NCBI GenBank assembly: GCA_036023115.1
Contig: JAYKKT010000089.1
Span: 13,928,501 to 13,992,500, forward strand
Reading direction: 5' to 3'
Length of the DNA stretch: 64,000 nt
DNA from: Brasenia schreberi
Lineage: Eukaryota; Streptophyta; Magnoliopsida; Nymphaeales; Cabombaceae
Shown: in pieces, positions 49,962-61,788 of the stretch
Numbering within the stretch: the first letter of the stretch is position 1
Layout: each line of letters begins with the position of its first letter
Notes under the pieces: model-generated
What the model was told of the DNA's origin: nothing
The model's input: the letters and a program-made list of their open reading frames with translations, nothing else
Database searches by the model: none
Made by a program: the position numbers and the translations under genes

Positions 49962-50163
49962 TATGAATTGACAAAAATTAAAAAGTTGAATGACATGAAC
50001 TTTCAGACTTAGAAGAAAAGAATTCTAACCTTAACATTAGAGGGTGTGGACTATGTGCTTAGAGAAACAATAACCCCTCCTACTAAACAAGCAATTGATG
50101 AAGAAAAAGAAAAATATCAAACCTTCCTCAAATACAATACCTTAGCCAAGACTATTATGTTAG
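49962..50163 (+). pseudogene. Copia gag, N-terminal fragment
   Basis: The text reads KLNDMNFQT, then a stop where Trp is expected (TAG for TGG), then KKRILTLTLEGVDYVLRE and TFLKYNTLAKTIML. This is the usual N-terminal gag (DUF4219/UBN2-like) of plant Copia. It is cut at 50163 by the nested element and continues at 53683. Confidence 0.8.
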
Positions 50164-50774
50164 TGTAGACGCAAAAAAATTTCGCTTCCTGGTTCTTAGG
50201 CCTGGAGCGAACCTTTTCATGTACCTAAGTCCTATTTAAACAAACAAGGCGTGCTAGCTAGCTTACTTAAGCTAGCGAAGATATATTCTAAACCTGACTT
50301 CTAACGTGGCGACTGTGAGCAAGCAAGCTCTTGTCGTCGCAGACCTTCTTGCACCGATGCGCAAGGATCAGTCTGTACGCTTTTAAAATCGAGTTTTGGA
50401 GTGTAAGAACTTACGAAAGTGGTTCGAGGTGTTTGATTCGGGTCTTTTTGGTATGGTTTCAGATTTTAGATCACGTGGATTTGCACGTGCCTAAGTCTTT
50501 CTTTTTATCCCTTTTTAGGGTCACCTAGGTGTGTGTTATGAACACTCCACTAAGATGTGGCAACTTTGAGCGGGAGTATGGGGTTTGCTTTGATGCAATA
50601 TGCGTCCTAACTCGTGGTATGGCGTATATGCAATGCAAACTCACGCAACTCTAAAGGGAAAACCCGAATTTAAAAGACAATGCCGAAGGGAAATGACTTG
50701 AAATGGAAATTGCCGAAGGGAAATGACTTGTAATGTAAATGCCGAAGGGAAATTGCAAAAGGGGAAATATGGCT

Positions 50775-51430
50775 ATATCTTAAGAGCGGAAAGGCTCAAT
50801 TGTGCAAGTGTGTGTCGTGTATATATTGAAAGACTACACACGCAGCTGAACCTTAAAACCCAAATTGAAAAGATATAGCCAAAAGGAAAATACGTATATA
50901 GTATATATGAGCCCTTACTTGGGTCTTACAAATAAGAGCGAAGGCTCAATGTGGGTGCGTGTGAAAATGTGAAGACAACACACACGACTTCAAATGAAAC
51001 CCAAATATAAATTGCAATATGGCCTTAACTAAGGTCTTGGGAATAAGAGCGAAAGCTCAATGTGTGTGAGTGCTTGAATTGAAGTACTATGCACACAACA
51101 TGAAATTAAACCTAAATATAAATTACAATATGGCCTTCACTAAGGTCTTGGGAATAAGAGCGAAAGCTCAATGTGTGTGAGTGCTAGAATTGAAGTACTA
51201 CACACATGACATGAAATTTAAACCCAAGGATAGTATAACACGGCCCTTACTTGGGTCTTACAAATAAGAGCGAAGGCTCAATGTGTGTGAGTGCGAGAAT
51301 GTAAAGACAACACACCCAACTCAAGCAAAACCCTACGTAACTTAAAGTATATACATAAACCTATATTTAAAGGGGCTGATTAGGCCCGTGTGAGTTCAAA
51401 ATCGTGCACAACTAAGAGCGAGGTAGGCTC
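50775..51430 (+). repeat. Tandem array with a period of about 110 bases, inside the large LTR
   Basis: The anchor TAAGAGCGAAxGCTCAATGTG recurs at about 50779, 50933, 51044, 51154, 51264 and 51413. Each is followed by a GTGTGTGAGTG-like stretch and then ACACACAC-like sequence. Middle copies are spaced about 110 bases apart and outer ones are longer. A weaker copy may sit at about 51532. Confidence 0.85.
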
Positions 51431-52559
51431 AAGTGCACATGTGTGTGGGTGTGCCAAGCCAGTTTATTACAAGCGGGGGGAGACAATGCTCCGTTATTAC
51501 AACCCCGTATCAAATTTAATTTAAGCAAGTCTACAACTAAGGACCGAGTTAGGCACTTACTTATAGCTGATCCGGAGGTGACTTGCTTGAGCGTAGGCTT
51601 GGCTTCGCCTTGGGCTGCAAGAGGGAGCTCCTCGAAATGGAACGGTAAGGGGAGATGCTGGCCGGGTGACTTAGGTGTGCGGGAAGGGCGCCTTGAAGTT
51701 GGCCGGCTGCTAGGAGGAGGCTGTCGTGGTGCTTTGGGCTAAGGTGATGGAAGAGGGTCACTAAGGGAGGGAAGGCTCTATGGAAGGTGGCGCTAAAGGG
51801 GAGCCTAAAGGAATGCCTAAGGAAAATCTAAGGAAGAAGGTGTGGCTGGCCGGGAGGACTTGCGTGCAGTCGGCTAGGGATGGCCGACTAAGGGGTGGTT
51901 TAGTGGTAGCCGACTGCTAGGGTAGTGGGGATGTTATGGATGGGAAGGGAGCTAGCTAGGGTGTTGTGGAAGGTGGGACTAAGGGTTGGTGGAAGGTGGT
52001 ATGGGCAGGTCTTAGGGAGCAAGGTGGAAGGTGGCTGGGTGTCACTAGGCGAAGGTAGAGTGTCGGGTGGTGGAAGGGGTTTAGGTCTGGCCGAATGGGT
52101 AAGTGTGGCAGATGGCAAAGGAGGATGCTAAGTGGTGGTGGTATGGGTGGTTGAGAGTGGAGGGGGAGTGAAGAGGAGATAGAGTTAGGTTGAGGTACTA
52201 ACCGAATGGTGAAGGAGTTGGGGCGTGGAAGAAGGGCAGCCAGGTGGTGAAGGAAGATGGAGTTCGGCCGAGCAGTGGTGGCGACGTGGTGTGGAGCAGG
52301 CTGGGAGGCAATGGTGGCGCGAGGTGGAACTTGGCCGGATGGAGGTGGTGCAGGTGGAGCAAGGTGGAAGGTTCGGCTGGAAGGAGATTGGCCAAGGTCG
52401 ACTGGCCCAAGGTGGAAAAGGCTTGCAAAACCCGCCCACTAGGGGGGGTTTATATAGGTTTGGAGATGGCGGTTGGGGCTGGTATTTGGAGGGTGGTAAG
52501 GTGGTTTAGGTGGTGGTGGTGTAGTGATAAGGTAGGCTGGTTTTGAGGAGGGGCCAGAT

Positions 52560-52850
52560 ATTTTGATTTAGGGGGTATTAGGGATATGGTGTGCTAGGTT
52601 TAGGTGGGGTGGTTTAGGGCTTAGCTAGGTGGGTTGGTTTTGGGGTGAGGTTTAGTGAGGTGGGTTAGGTGATTAGGTTAGGTTTAAGGGAATTAAGCTA
52701 GGTTTAGGGGAGGATTAGAGAAGTGGGTTAGGTGATTAGGTTGGGATTAGGCCGGGATTAGGGAAGTGGGTTAGGTGATTAGGCTAGGTTTAAGCCGAGA
52801 TTAGGGTAAAAGGCTAGGATTAGGGGTTTTTACTTAGGATTAGGTTAGGA
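52560..52850 (+). repeat. TTAGG / GGTTTAG-rich degenerate short repeat
   Basis: The strand is dominated by TAGGTTTAG, GGTTAGGTGATTAGG and GGATTAGGG words, resembling a scrambled plant telomere repeat (TTTAGGG). A unit AAGTGGGTTAGGTGATTAGG occurs at least twice. It is internal to the large LTR, so a chromosome-end origin is unlikely. Confidence 0.6.
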
Positions 52851-53110
52851 AGCTCCCTTTGCATAACCCATAGACCTTGTTGCATCATGTTGGTGCAACC
52901 CTAGGTTAGGTTTTGGCTAATACAATCTTAAACCCATGCTAATTAGGCTAACCCACATGATTAACCCCAAACTTGACACACAAGTCAAGCTTAATTACAA
53001 GTACCCTCAAATCTTATCCTCCCCATTCTCTCTCATGCCCATAATCCCACGTGAATTTCAAGTGGGCCCCACCTCCATTTATGAGAAGGTGATGTGGGCC
53101 ATGGATGTGG

Positions 53111-53205
53111 ATATTGGATTGGATCTCTAGATCCAAATCCAAATCCAAATCCACACATAGGTTTGGATTGGGATTTGGATATATATGGTCCAGATCCAAT
53201 CCAAA
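53111..53205. repeat. ATCCAA hexamer array with inverted partner
   Basis: GATCTCTAGATCCAAATCCAA is followed by further ATCCAA units. It is then mirrored by TTTGGATTGGGATTTGGAT and again CCAGATCCAATCCAAAC, so it can fold back on itself. Confidence 0.6.
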
Positions 53206-53682
53206 CTAAATTCTGACTCCTTCAGGCTGTGTTCGAAACGAACGGTTTGTGCGGGGTCTGACAGCATTAGTACTCCGTCTGCGTTGGGTCTTCGCCAACA
53301 TGGTCGTCCGCTTCTGTTTTCACCTTCCGGAGATGATTTCAAAGGATATGTTGATAATAACAGGGTCTTGGACATTCGAGATCCTGGGAGTGGATTCAAC
53401 ACGAGAGTTGTTGTGCCAGGCTTGACATGTGCTCCGGTTCTAGGCTCTCTTTAGCTCTTCTGGTCCTGCTTTCATCAGACCAAGCCGCTTCGTGGGGTTT
53501 CAAAACATATTTTAACAGTTTTTAAAATATATTATACATATTTAAAACATATAAGAGTTTAAAACATCTGTACAGGGTTGTCTGGAAGGCTCCTGGGTTT
53601 CCAAACTCAAAATAGCCCTTTGGGGCTGCTTTTACTAAACCAGGTTGATTTGAGAAATTCGTGGGATTTCGAGGTGTTTACA

Positions 53683-54290
53683 ATTAGCCTTAATGAAGAT
53701 GATCTATTTAGCATCTTTGAGGAGTGTAAAACAACAAAAGAATGATTTAACTCCATAACGGTCAAATATGACACTACTATGAAACTGCATACTCAATTAC
53801 TCCTTCAAAAATATAATTCACATAAAATGAAGAAAGTAGATAATGTGGTTGAACATGTCCATCAAATGTTGCTTATGGCTAGAGATTTGGCTATAACTAA
53901 GTATGTAATCCTTAACTATGCAAATTTCAGTTATCCTACATAGTCTCCTTCCTTCTTTGAACAGGGTAATCACAACACTTATGTTGGGACATGACTTTAC
54001 CCTTTCTTAACTCTCTTTGAAACTTGCTATTGAGTAAGAGCACATGAACAAGAATAAAAATGATAAACTTATCTTAGCTCAAGACGATTTATAGTATAAC
54101 TCTAGAAATAATAAGAAAAAAGATAATTGACAAATTTGATGAAAAAGATGGTAAAATTTTCAAGAAATCAGAGGGATACACTTTTCGAATCAAGTGTTTG
54201 ATTTGTGGTAAGATAAGACACTTCAAAAGGGAGTACTGTAATAAAAAAAGAGAGAAATTATCAACAATATATCCAAACAGGGAAGCATGA
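53683..54290 (+). pseudogene. Copia gag, C-terminal fragment with zinc knuckle
   Basis: After the nested element the gag reading continues (DDLFSIFEECKTTKE, ITVKYDTTMKLHTQLLLQ, VVEHVHQMLLMARDLAI). The zinc knuckle CLICGKIRHFKREYC at about 54190-54240 has the C-x2-C-x4-H-x4-C layout. Confidence 0.85.
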
Positions 54291-54299
54291 CATAATTTA

Positions 54300-55885
54300 C
54301 ATTATTTTAGAGTACTTGTATATGGATCGCCCTATGATTGGTTGGTGGATGAATTCTAAACTTATTTGGTATATTTCAAAGAGCAAGAAAAGAACTACAA
54401 GGAATACATGCCTGAGAAATATACAGAGAATAACTCTTTTGCTGATGTTCTAGAAATTTGATCATTTAAGATTATTATAGGATAAACCCTATTGTATTGA
54501 TTGTGTCATCTATTAGGTGCAATATGGTGTTTATGCATGTTTTTGTTAAGAAAGGATTTGAGGTTAGGTTTTTCCTTTAAAAGATCACAGTGAGAAAGCA
54601 TGATAGGATAACATTTTTTGTTATTTTTTATTTAAACATGAGTTGTTTAAATGAAATATTAAGAAAAATAAAGCATCTTCTTTTACTTATATTGATTGTA
54701 GCTTTATTATAGATGTGAATGTATGACATCAAAAGCTAAGGCAAATAAGTTTAAACAAGTTAGAAAATTTAACCAACCTTGACTTATTGTTTGGGTGTTA
54801 GAAAAATAATTTAAATAATTGTGAAATATGTATATAAGAGAAAATGATAAGAAAACCATTATCTAAATATATATACAAAAAAATACAAGAAAAATAATTA
54901 GAGCAACAATCCTAATAGAAATCATTTATATATATACATATATTTATATATATATATATAAACCTTTCATAATAAGTTCTTATCACAGGAAGATTTATGT
55001 TATAGACTTCATAAATGATTATTCAATATATGAATATTTATATCTCTTATCACATAAATATGAAGTATAAGATATATTTAAAGAATAAAAGTAAGAAGTT
55101 TAAAATCAACCGGGGCATACAATTAAAGTCTTAAGATTAGACAGGTGGTGAATACAACTCTATATAAATTTTGAATATTGTAAAGACCTTATTGAATATG
55201 ACTATATACATGTTAATAAATACTTTCTATCTTTGATATTTTGGAGAAAAACAGTATCTACAATAATGTACATATCAAAAAGACTACTATGTAAGACTGT
55301 ATTCTCTACCCCCTATGAGTTGTGGTTTGATAGAAAATCAAACTTGAGTTATCTATGTAAGTGAGAATTTATTGTTCATATAAAGATCATTGATCAGTCT
55401 AGACAAATTAATCAAAAGGTCCTTCAGACGTATTTTTATTAGATACCTAAAAGGTTCAAGGTATATAGACTTTACAACAAGAACTATGGTTTAATAGAAA
55501 GTAGAAATATTAAATCTTAAAAGATACTAAGAATGAAATCCTTCAAAGTGATGATGAAAGCATTGATGAACTAGTGGATATGAATTCATCATCATTTAAA
55601 CTCTTAGATAGTGATCTAAATGACTTTCATATACAAACATATACTTTAAGTGGACACAAAATACTTAGTTATACTTAAAAGATTATTATACTTACCTCAC
55701 AGAAGAAATGTGTATTTTAGTAGATTTAGATGAGATAATTGTTAATTTAACTTATCAACAAGCTATCAGTTCATTTGAATAATTAGATTAGAAAAAAACA
55801 GTGACAAAAAATTGAATCCATTGAGAAAAAACAATTCTTGAAATTAACAGATTTGTTTAAAAGAAAAAAAACATAGGTTATATAT
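54300..55885 (+). other. Degenerate middle part of the Copia element
   Basis: Expected to hold protease and integrase. The sequence is extremely AT-rich with many stops, and I could not place a catalytic motif with confidence. Confidence 0.35.
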
Positions 55886-55889
55886 ATTT

Positions 55890-57660
55890 TCATAAAAGGA
55901 AATATAAAGTGGATAGATCAATCAAAAAGTTCAAGGCGAGGCTAGTCGCAAAAGGATTTTCATAAAAAGAAAGATAAATTATGCATAGACATATTTTGTT
56001 CGTGCAAAATTTGATTCCATAAGAATTATATAAGGCCAGGTTAATTGCCAAAGGGTACACATAAAAAAAGAATAGATTATTTTGGTATATTCTCCTATTT
56101 CTCAGATGACCATAAGTGCTTAAGCACAAACTTTCGTATATGATCTCAAAATCCACCCGATGGAATTGTAGACTGTTTTTCTACATTGTAACATCCATGA
56201 AAATTTTTATATAGATCAACCAAAGGATTTTGTGGCTTGTAGGAATGAATTTAAGGTATGTAAACTTTTTAAATCACTATGTAGATTGAAACAAGTTCCT
56301 AAACAATGGCATGAAATATTTGATTGTGTTATATCATCCTTTGACTTCATTTCTAATTAATTTGTGTATCTACTGCAAGTCAATTAATGATACATTCATT
56401 ATTCTATGATTATATGTGGATGATATTTTATTGTTTAGTTTTGATATAATGAGACTAAATATTCTTTTGTAATAAATTTGAGATGAAAGATAAGTATGTA
56501 GTTGATGTGATTTTAGGGCTTAAAATTCCAATGTCTATTGATAGTATAGTAATCTCTCAGTTTCATTATTTTGAAATGTTTTTATAGAGATTTTAAAAGT
56601 TTGATTATGTTATATCATCCTTTGGCTTCATTTCTAATGATTTTGTGTTCTACTCCAAGTCAATTAATGATGCATTCATTATTCTATCATTATATGTGGA
56701 TGATATTTTATTGTTTAGTTTTGATATAAGAATCATAAATGAGACTAAATATTCTTTTGTAATAAATTTAAGATGAAAGATAAGTGTGTAGTTGATGTGA
56801 TTTTAGGGCTTAAAATTCTAATGTCTATTGATAGTATAGTAATCTTTCAGTTTCATTATTTTGAATTTTTTTTATAGAGATTTTAATATATAAAATATAT
56901 ACATGTTAAGACCATATGATTTTTTAAATGCCTTGTAAAAGAATGAAAGTAGTATTTTTATATCTCAATTATAATACTATCGGATTATTGAAAGTTTTAT
57001 TTATCTAACCAATTGTATATGAATAGATATTGATTTTGCTATGTATAAGTTGAGTAAATACACTAGTTATCCTAATAAAAATCACTAGAAAGCTCTAGAT
57101 AAGGCGCTTCGCTATTTGAAAGGAACCATTTTCCTTGAGTTGTATTACAGTAAACATCTTTTTATTCTTCAAGGATATAGTGATGCAATATAGATTGTGA
57201 AGAACTTTGGAAGTAATAGGGTCACTAGATATGTGTTTCTTGTGGGTGGTAACATCATCAACTAAAAATCTAAGAAACAAACCATATTAGCTCATTCTAT
57301 TTTTTATGAGACCGTGTGCTTTCAATGACATTGAAATTGAATTAAAATAGCTTATGGGATTTATTTCTACTTTATCTATGGTAAAAAGTTGCTTTCTATA
57401 ATTTCAGTCGCGAGTGACATCATGACTATGATTATTAAAATTAGTAGTTTCAAGTATAATAAAAACAAAAGATGCACATCAAAGCCAAACTTAAGTCAAG
57501 AACACTTTTGTCTGATGGGGTTATGATTGTTGATTGTGTTGGATCAAAAGATAATACAATTGATCCTTTGATTAAGGGACTATCAATAGCTCTAATTGAA
57601 AAATTTAGGTTGGAGATAGGATTAAAACCCACAATTTATTCACAAGTAGTGACAATCTAA
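55890..57660 (+). pseudogene. Copia reverse transcriptase and RNase H relic
   Basis: Conserved pieces appear in order in broken frames: RSIKKFKARLVAKGF (55910-55965), DQPKDFVACRNEF (56215-56255), KVCKLFKSLCRLKQVPKQW, and the catalytic LYVDDILLF (at about 56412). RNase H text follows as ALRYLKGTIFLELYY (57100-57145) and GYSDA (57175-57190). The 3' end reads DPLIKGLSIALIEKFRLEIG (57560-57625), the usual terminus of Copia pol. A second ARLIAKGYT copy lies at about 56035. Confidence 0.85.
56310..56885 (+). repeat. Tandem duplication of about 290 bases inside the Copia RT relic
   Basis: The stretch from GTTATATCATCCTTTG through TATGTGGATGATATTTTATT to AGTATAGTAATCT occurs twice (about 56315-56580 and 56604-56880) with few differences. 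This doubles the YVDD-encoding motif. Confidence 0.9.
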
Positions 57661-57850
57661 TATAAGTGAATGAAATACTATGAAGTAGGTTGAATGTGAT
57701 AATAACAAGTTGTTTGGTAAATAGGATAACACTTAATAATATGTAATACTTTTAGTATCTATATGTTTGTCTCCTATAAACTTAAAATGTCATGATTTCA
57801 AATTATTAAGAGATTATTCTCTGAATGAGATCAAGTAGACATTTTAAGTA

Positions 57851-57880
57851 TTAAGTGTCCTAAATTGGGGGACACTTAAG
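57851..57880. repeat. Short perfect hairpin around the Copia purine tract
   Basis: TTAAGTGTCC and GGACACTTAA are 10-base inverted arms around TAAATTGGG at the inferred polypurine tract. Confidence 0.7.
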
Positions 57881-58380
57881 TTTATGTTAAGTATTCCTAA
57901 ATGTTTATGTGATGCATTAAACACGAAAGTTCTAAAGTGTGAAAGATACGTATGAGTGAGGAACTTGTGCATGAGAAAACAAGTGACAAAATTTAGTCTG
58001 GTAAGAAAAGTTTCACATATCTTTTTATATATTTAGTAGCTGATGAACTACTCGAAGAAGACACACCACAAGGCTTCTCTAATTTGCTACGGCATCCTTC
58101 CCTTTTCCCCAATATAATAATTACTTCTGTCCTTCGTCCATGCAATGACTACTTCCATCCTTCAATGACTACTTTCATCCTTCATTGACCAGCTAGGCGA
58201 TTGAGGGACTCTTATTAATATGGACATATTTATGATTATTGCATATTATTTATTTATGCATATAATCTTACGACTTTGTCCAACAGAATCTCTTCATAAA
58301 GCGGTTAAAGAAGTTCTTCCCAACTTCTGTTTTCTCTCTATTGCTTCGGCACGGTATCTGGCTGCCTCAACTTCAATACA
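57880..58380 (+). mobile_element. Inferred Copia 3' LTR
   Basis: It lies between the purine tract and a terminal CAACTTCAATACA matching the inferred 5' LTR end. Only the last 80-90 bases show clear similarity to the 5' copy, so the start is uncertain. Confidence 0.4.
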
Positions 58381-59191
58381 ATATATATGGGAAACGTCTA
58401 GAAGATATGCTTATGATTCATCTGCAACGTTGTGGGATCTCAAAAGAACCATCTGGTTTTTGCTTCTGGTATTCATGTCTCTGCAAATCTGTTTTGGGGC
58501 TGCTTGTGTAGAGCCCGGAAGAAAGCCCTTATACTAGAACAAATTCAGCCACTTCGTCCAACAGGGAGGTTATGCATCGGCAGGTGGCGTATTGAAAATA
58601 TCTATGATGAACTGTCGTCGTGACTGATCTTTAGGTGGGAAGTGGGAAGATACCAATAATAACAGCTAAGCATTTGGATTCTTTGTTTTCATACTAGTTT
58701 TGACAGTTAACTCAACAAAAGCCATGAAAAAAAGATTAAAAAAAGACGAAGTCTCAAACTACCTAACGTGAGTTGGTGCTTTGAGGATGGAGAGCTTCGC
58801 AGGCTAGCAGTAGCTGGTAGGGCAATCCCTTAACCTTCACATTTGTCAAGTTGGTTCAGTTAGGTCATCGACATTAAGTGGGGTCAGTTACGTGAGTTCT
58901 TAGTTGACATGGATCTCAATTTTGCGCGACAATAGCATTTGACTCCAAAAGGCGATGTTTTATTTTGATGGTTCTCTCTCTCACGTACACACACACCAAA
59001 AGGAGCTGTTGATGCATCACCTAAACCACTTACAATGGTTCAATTAGTGCCTTGACATAATAGATACCTTTATTATGCAGAGTACTAGATTATGTACTCA
59101 AAGCTCATCTAGGAGAACTTTATTACAGTGAGTTTATGTGATAGAAAAGCATTCCCTGCGTAGTTATTGCCTAGCATCCAAAGCGCAACTC
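58381..59191. other. Intergenic between the Copia element and the ALMT 3' end
   Basis: Short ORFs overlap here (58432-58623) but have no recognisable domain. The last hundred bases before 59192 are probably the ALMT 3' UTR. Confidence 0.4.
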
Positions 59192-61313
59192 TCAGGCATT
59201 TGCCCGGTCTGCATCATCGGCCTTGAACCTAGCCAACTTTGCAAGCTCATCAACAGCCTCAACCAAGTGATCAAGCCTCGCCACAAATTCAATCAGCAGC
59301 GAGGTGAACGTTGCCAGCGAGAGTGCTGTTGTGCTTTCTAGAGTCCTCATCCTTGGCACCACACCTTGACCTTCACCCTCTTCCTCAAATTCATCTACCT
59401 CCCTAGATGGCCATGAATAGAGCCTCCTCTGCTGCTGCTTCATTTGCTCATGGTAAGATACTGAACGGCTTAGTGTGCTCTTGTTGGTGCTCTTGGGTGT
59501 CTCTGTGTGATGCTTGGCGAGGTCTTGACCAGAGGGTGCAGGAGTGAGCTTGGTGGTCTTTGTGGGTTCATTGTCAGGAGTGAGGAGGTAGGAGTGGGTC
59601 TGGATATTGCGTTGCAGCCGGTCGGACGCGAGGTGGACCTTCTTTAGGAGGCCAGTCTTCAAGGTGAGTCTCATGCTGCTGATGTCCTTGCCCAAGCTCC
59701 TCACCAGCTCGGCTGCATTGGTGCTCGCATCTTCGATCTCAGTTTGGAATGTGATCCGGAGATTGTATGGTGCCTGAATGAATTATGACAAAGATGGGTT
59801 TAATGGTTTCTTGTGTGATTGCTTATCGATTAGTGGTGATTCTTGGGAAAACAGATAAAGAGTTTGCGTTCTAGTTAGGGAGTAAAGTTTGGCAACAAGA
59901 TTGAGATTGGTACTTCAGCAAACCAGGATGGATCGCTATGTTTTGATATCAAAAACTTGCAGTGAAGCCTTTCTTTCGAAGGAAATGAACGAACTGACCT
60001 GTATTTCAGAGTGGATGCAGCCATGAAGAGCCATGACCTCATATGCACAGTGCCGGAGAACCGTGCCAACCTTGACGTATTCGTCCCAAGGATAGAAGAA
60101 ATGCCGGAATCTTCCGTGTGGTGGCTCCCATTTGGCTGAGCTTGCCTACAACCATATGGAGAACCTTTTTACCTCAGTAAACCAGGATCTTTTTGCCCGG
60201 TGCAATAAACTTAATTTTGACCATAACTTTGAAAATGGTGCCATGTATATTATTATTCCTCAAACTGATCATACCAATGAATCAAGCTTGGACGCAGAGT
60301 TAAGAGTGGATTTGCATCGTTTAAAAGCCGGCTCATCGGAAAACTCATCCCTCACCGTCTTCTCGAACTCAGGCTGATTCAATCCTTCTTCCGACAGGTA
60401 CTTCTTCACACACTCTGTGGAAAACATCCAAAGCCCATCTTGAATACCAAATCATTAAGCAAGTAGAAACGAGCTTATCAATTCGATCACTGGCATGATT
60501 CGATCATTCGCATGAAGGGTAAAAAGGATATATGCACATCATATTAAAATTCTTATAAATGTAACATAAAAATAAGCAATTTAATCTCAATCTATCGAGC
60601 TCAGTTGGCCGACCAGTCTGATCCGGTTTCCCAAATCATTGCAGGAAGAGCAAGATCAATGAGATAGGAGTAACAGGAATGCAATGATCAGACCTTGTAA
60701 GGAGTCGGCAACCGCATCGAAGCTCTTAGCAAGCTCACGGTGGAGCTGCTCACCAGCCCAGTTCGGGAATATGAGGACGTTGACAAGAAGGGTGACGACA
60801 CCGCCAATGGCGATTGAGTAAAGCCTATCCATGGCCGTCCTGGTTGGGGCCCCCATTCTGTAGCCGCTCACTATGATGAGGCAGTATGTGAAGAATATCA
60901 CTCTGTATCCATATTCGTATGGGGTCATAGACGGCCACTGCTTCATGAATGACGTCACTGTACCTGCATTCGTGCGCGCACGTAGATACACCATTAGTAT
61001 ATTGGACCATGCTACCCTTCACACCATCCGATTTAATTAGAGCATATATAGAGAGAGAGAAAAAAGGGGTAGGACTAACTGCTCAAACTCTATTTATACT
61101 CAAATCTACTCAAATATGATTAGCAGTAGATTAATGAATCATATATATTAATTGTTTTTACTTTATCATCTTAATCACTCATCTCAAAGATGATATAATA
61201 GATTCATGTAATTTTAGCATTTATTACTTATTATATGTATTTATTAGATTAATGAATCATATATATTATTTTTTTATTTTATCACCTCAATCACTCATCT
61301 CAAAGATGATATA

Positions 61314-61379
<66 letters not shown>

Positions 61380-61757
61380 ACCAAATGTTCTATTTTGACA
61401 ATGTATACTAATGTCCACTGTTTGCTTTTGAAAGGCATGATGTTGTACAGTAAATTTCAATATTATTTAAAAACATAAATGATATCTTGGTTGTATTCAT
61501 GTCCTCAACAAAAAAAAGTAGACCTGAAGATGTGTGAGAGGTCGACAATATCTACTCTTTTCTTTAAGAAGGCATAAGTTTCATTCATAAAATTTTATAA
61601 AAATGTTTGAAAAAATATAAAAATAATTTATTGTCCATACCTCAAAAGTAAAAAATAAACATGAGAATATTTTGTGATAGATGAACAACATCCAATCATA
61701 CATACTCTTTTTCTATCTTTTAATCTATCTATCTATCTATATATATATATATATATT

Positions 61758-61788
<31 letters not shown>

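Larger units (their letters stand above)
50164..53682. mobile_element. Very large solo LTR (or LTR-like non-autonomous element), 3,519 bp, nested in Copia gag
   Basis: The left boundary is TGTAGACG and the right boundary GTGTTTACA, giving TGTA...TACA termini. The flanks are GTTAG (50159-50163) and ATTAG (53683-53687), a 5-base target duplication with one mismatch. Removing the element rejoins the Copia gag reading (NTLAKTIML then ALNEDDLFSIFEE). No gag or pol text was found inside. It holds a tandem array (50.78-51.43 kb), a GC-rich part (51.56-52.44 kb), a TATATA-like box at about 52451 and a TTAGG/GGTTTA-rich part (52.56-52.85 kb). The size and the internal array are reminiscent of Tat/Ogre-type gypsy LTRs, but lineage is unproven. 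Confidence 0.7.
48300..58380 (+). mobile_element. Decayed Copia LTR retrotransposon, split by a nested insertion
   Basis: Gag, RT and RNase H segments are recognisable along 48.6-57.7 kb in broken frames, all in plus orientation. I could not place protease or integrase text in the AT-rich 54.3-55.9 kb stretch. The 5' LTR start was not found. Its end is inferred at about 48608, before a primer-binding-site-like TTAGTATCAAAGC (cf. TGGTATCAGAGC). The 3' LTR is inferred to run from a purine tract at 57862-57872 to about 58380, because 58296-58380 resembles 48540-48608 (GGTTAAAGAAG ... CCCTCAACTTCAATA). The two LTR-like ends are quite diverged, so the insertion is old. Stops and frameshifts are numerous. 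Confidence 0.7.

Noticed and set aside
50775..51430. CRISPR-like repeat array
   Set aside because: Units are diverged and the whole 110-base unit is repeated, with no unique spacers. The context is a plant retroelement.
51443..52546. ORFs of 60-100 codons on both strands in the GC-rich part
   Set aside because: They are frame-open because of GC-rich low-complexity sequence inside the large LTR-like element. No gag or pol motif is present.
52560..52850. A true telomere or interstitial telomere fusion
   Set aside because: Units are scrambled and the tract lies inside a bounded element with target-site-like flanks.
58220..58623. Two overlapping ORFs (105 and 63 codons)
   Set aside because: The first lies mostly in the inferred Copia 3' LTR, the second just beyond it. 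Neither shows a domain.
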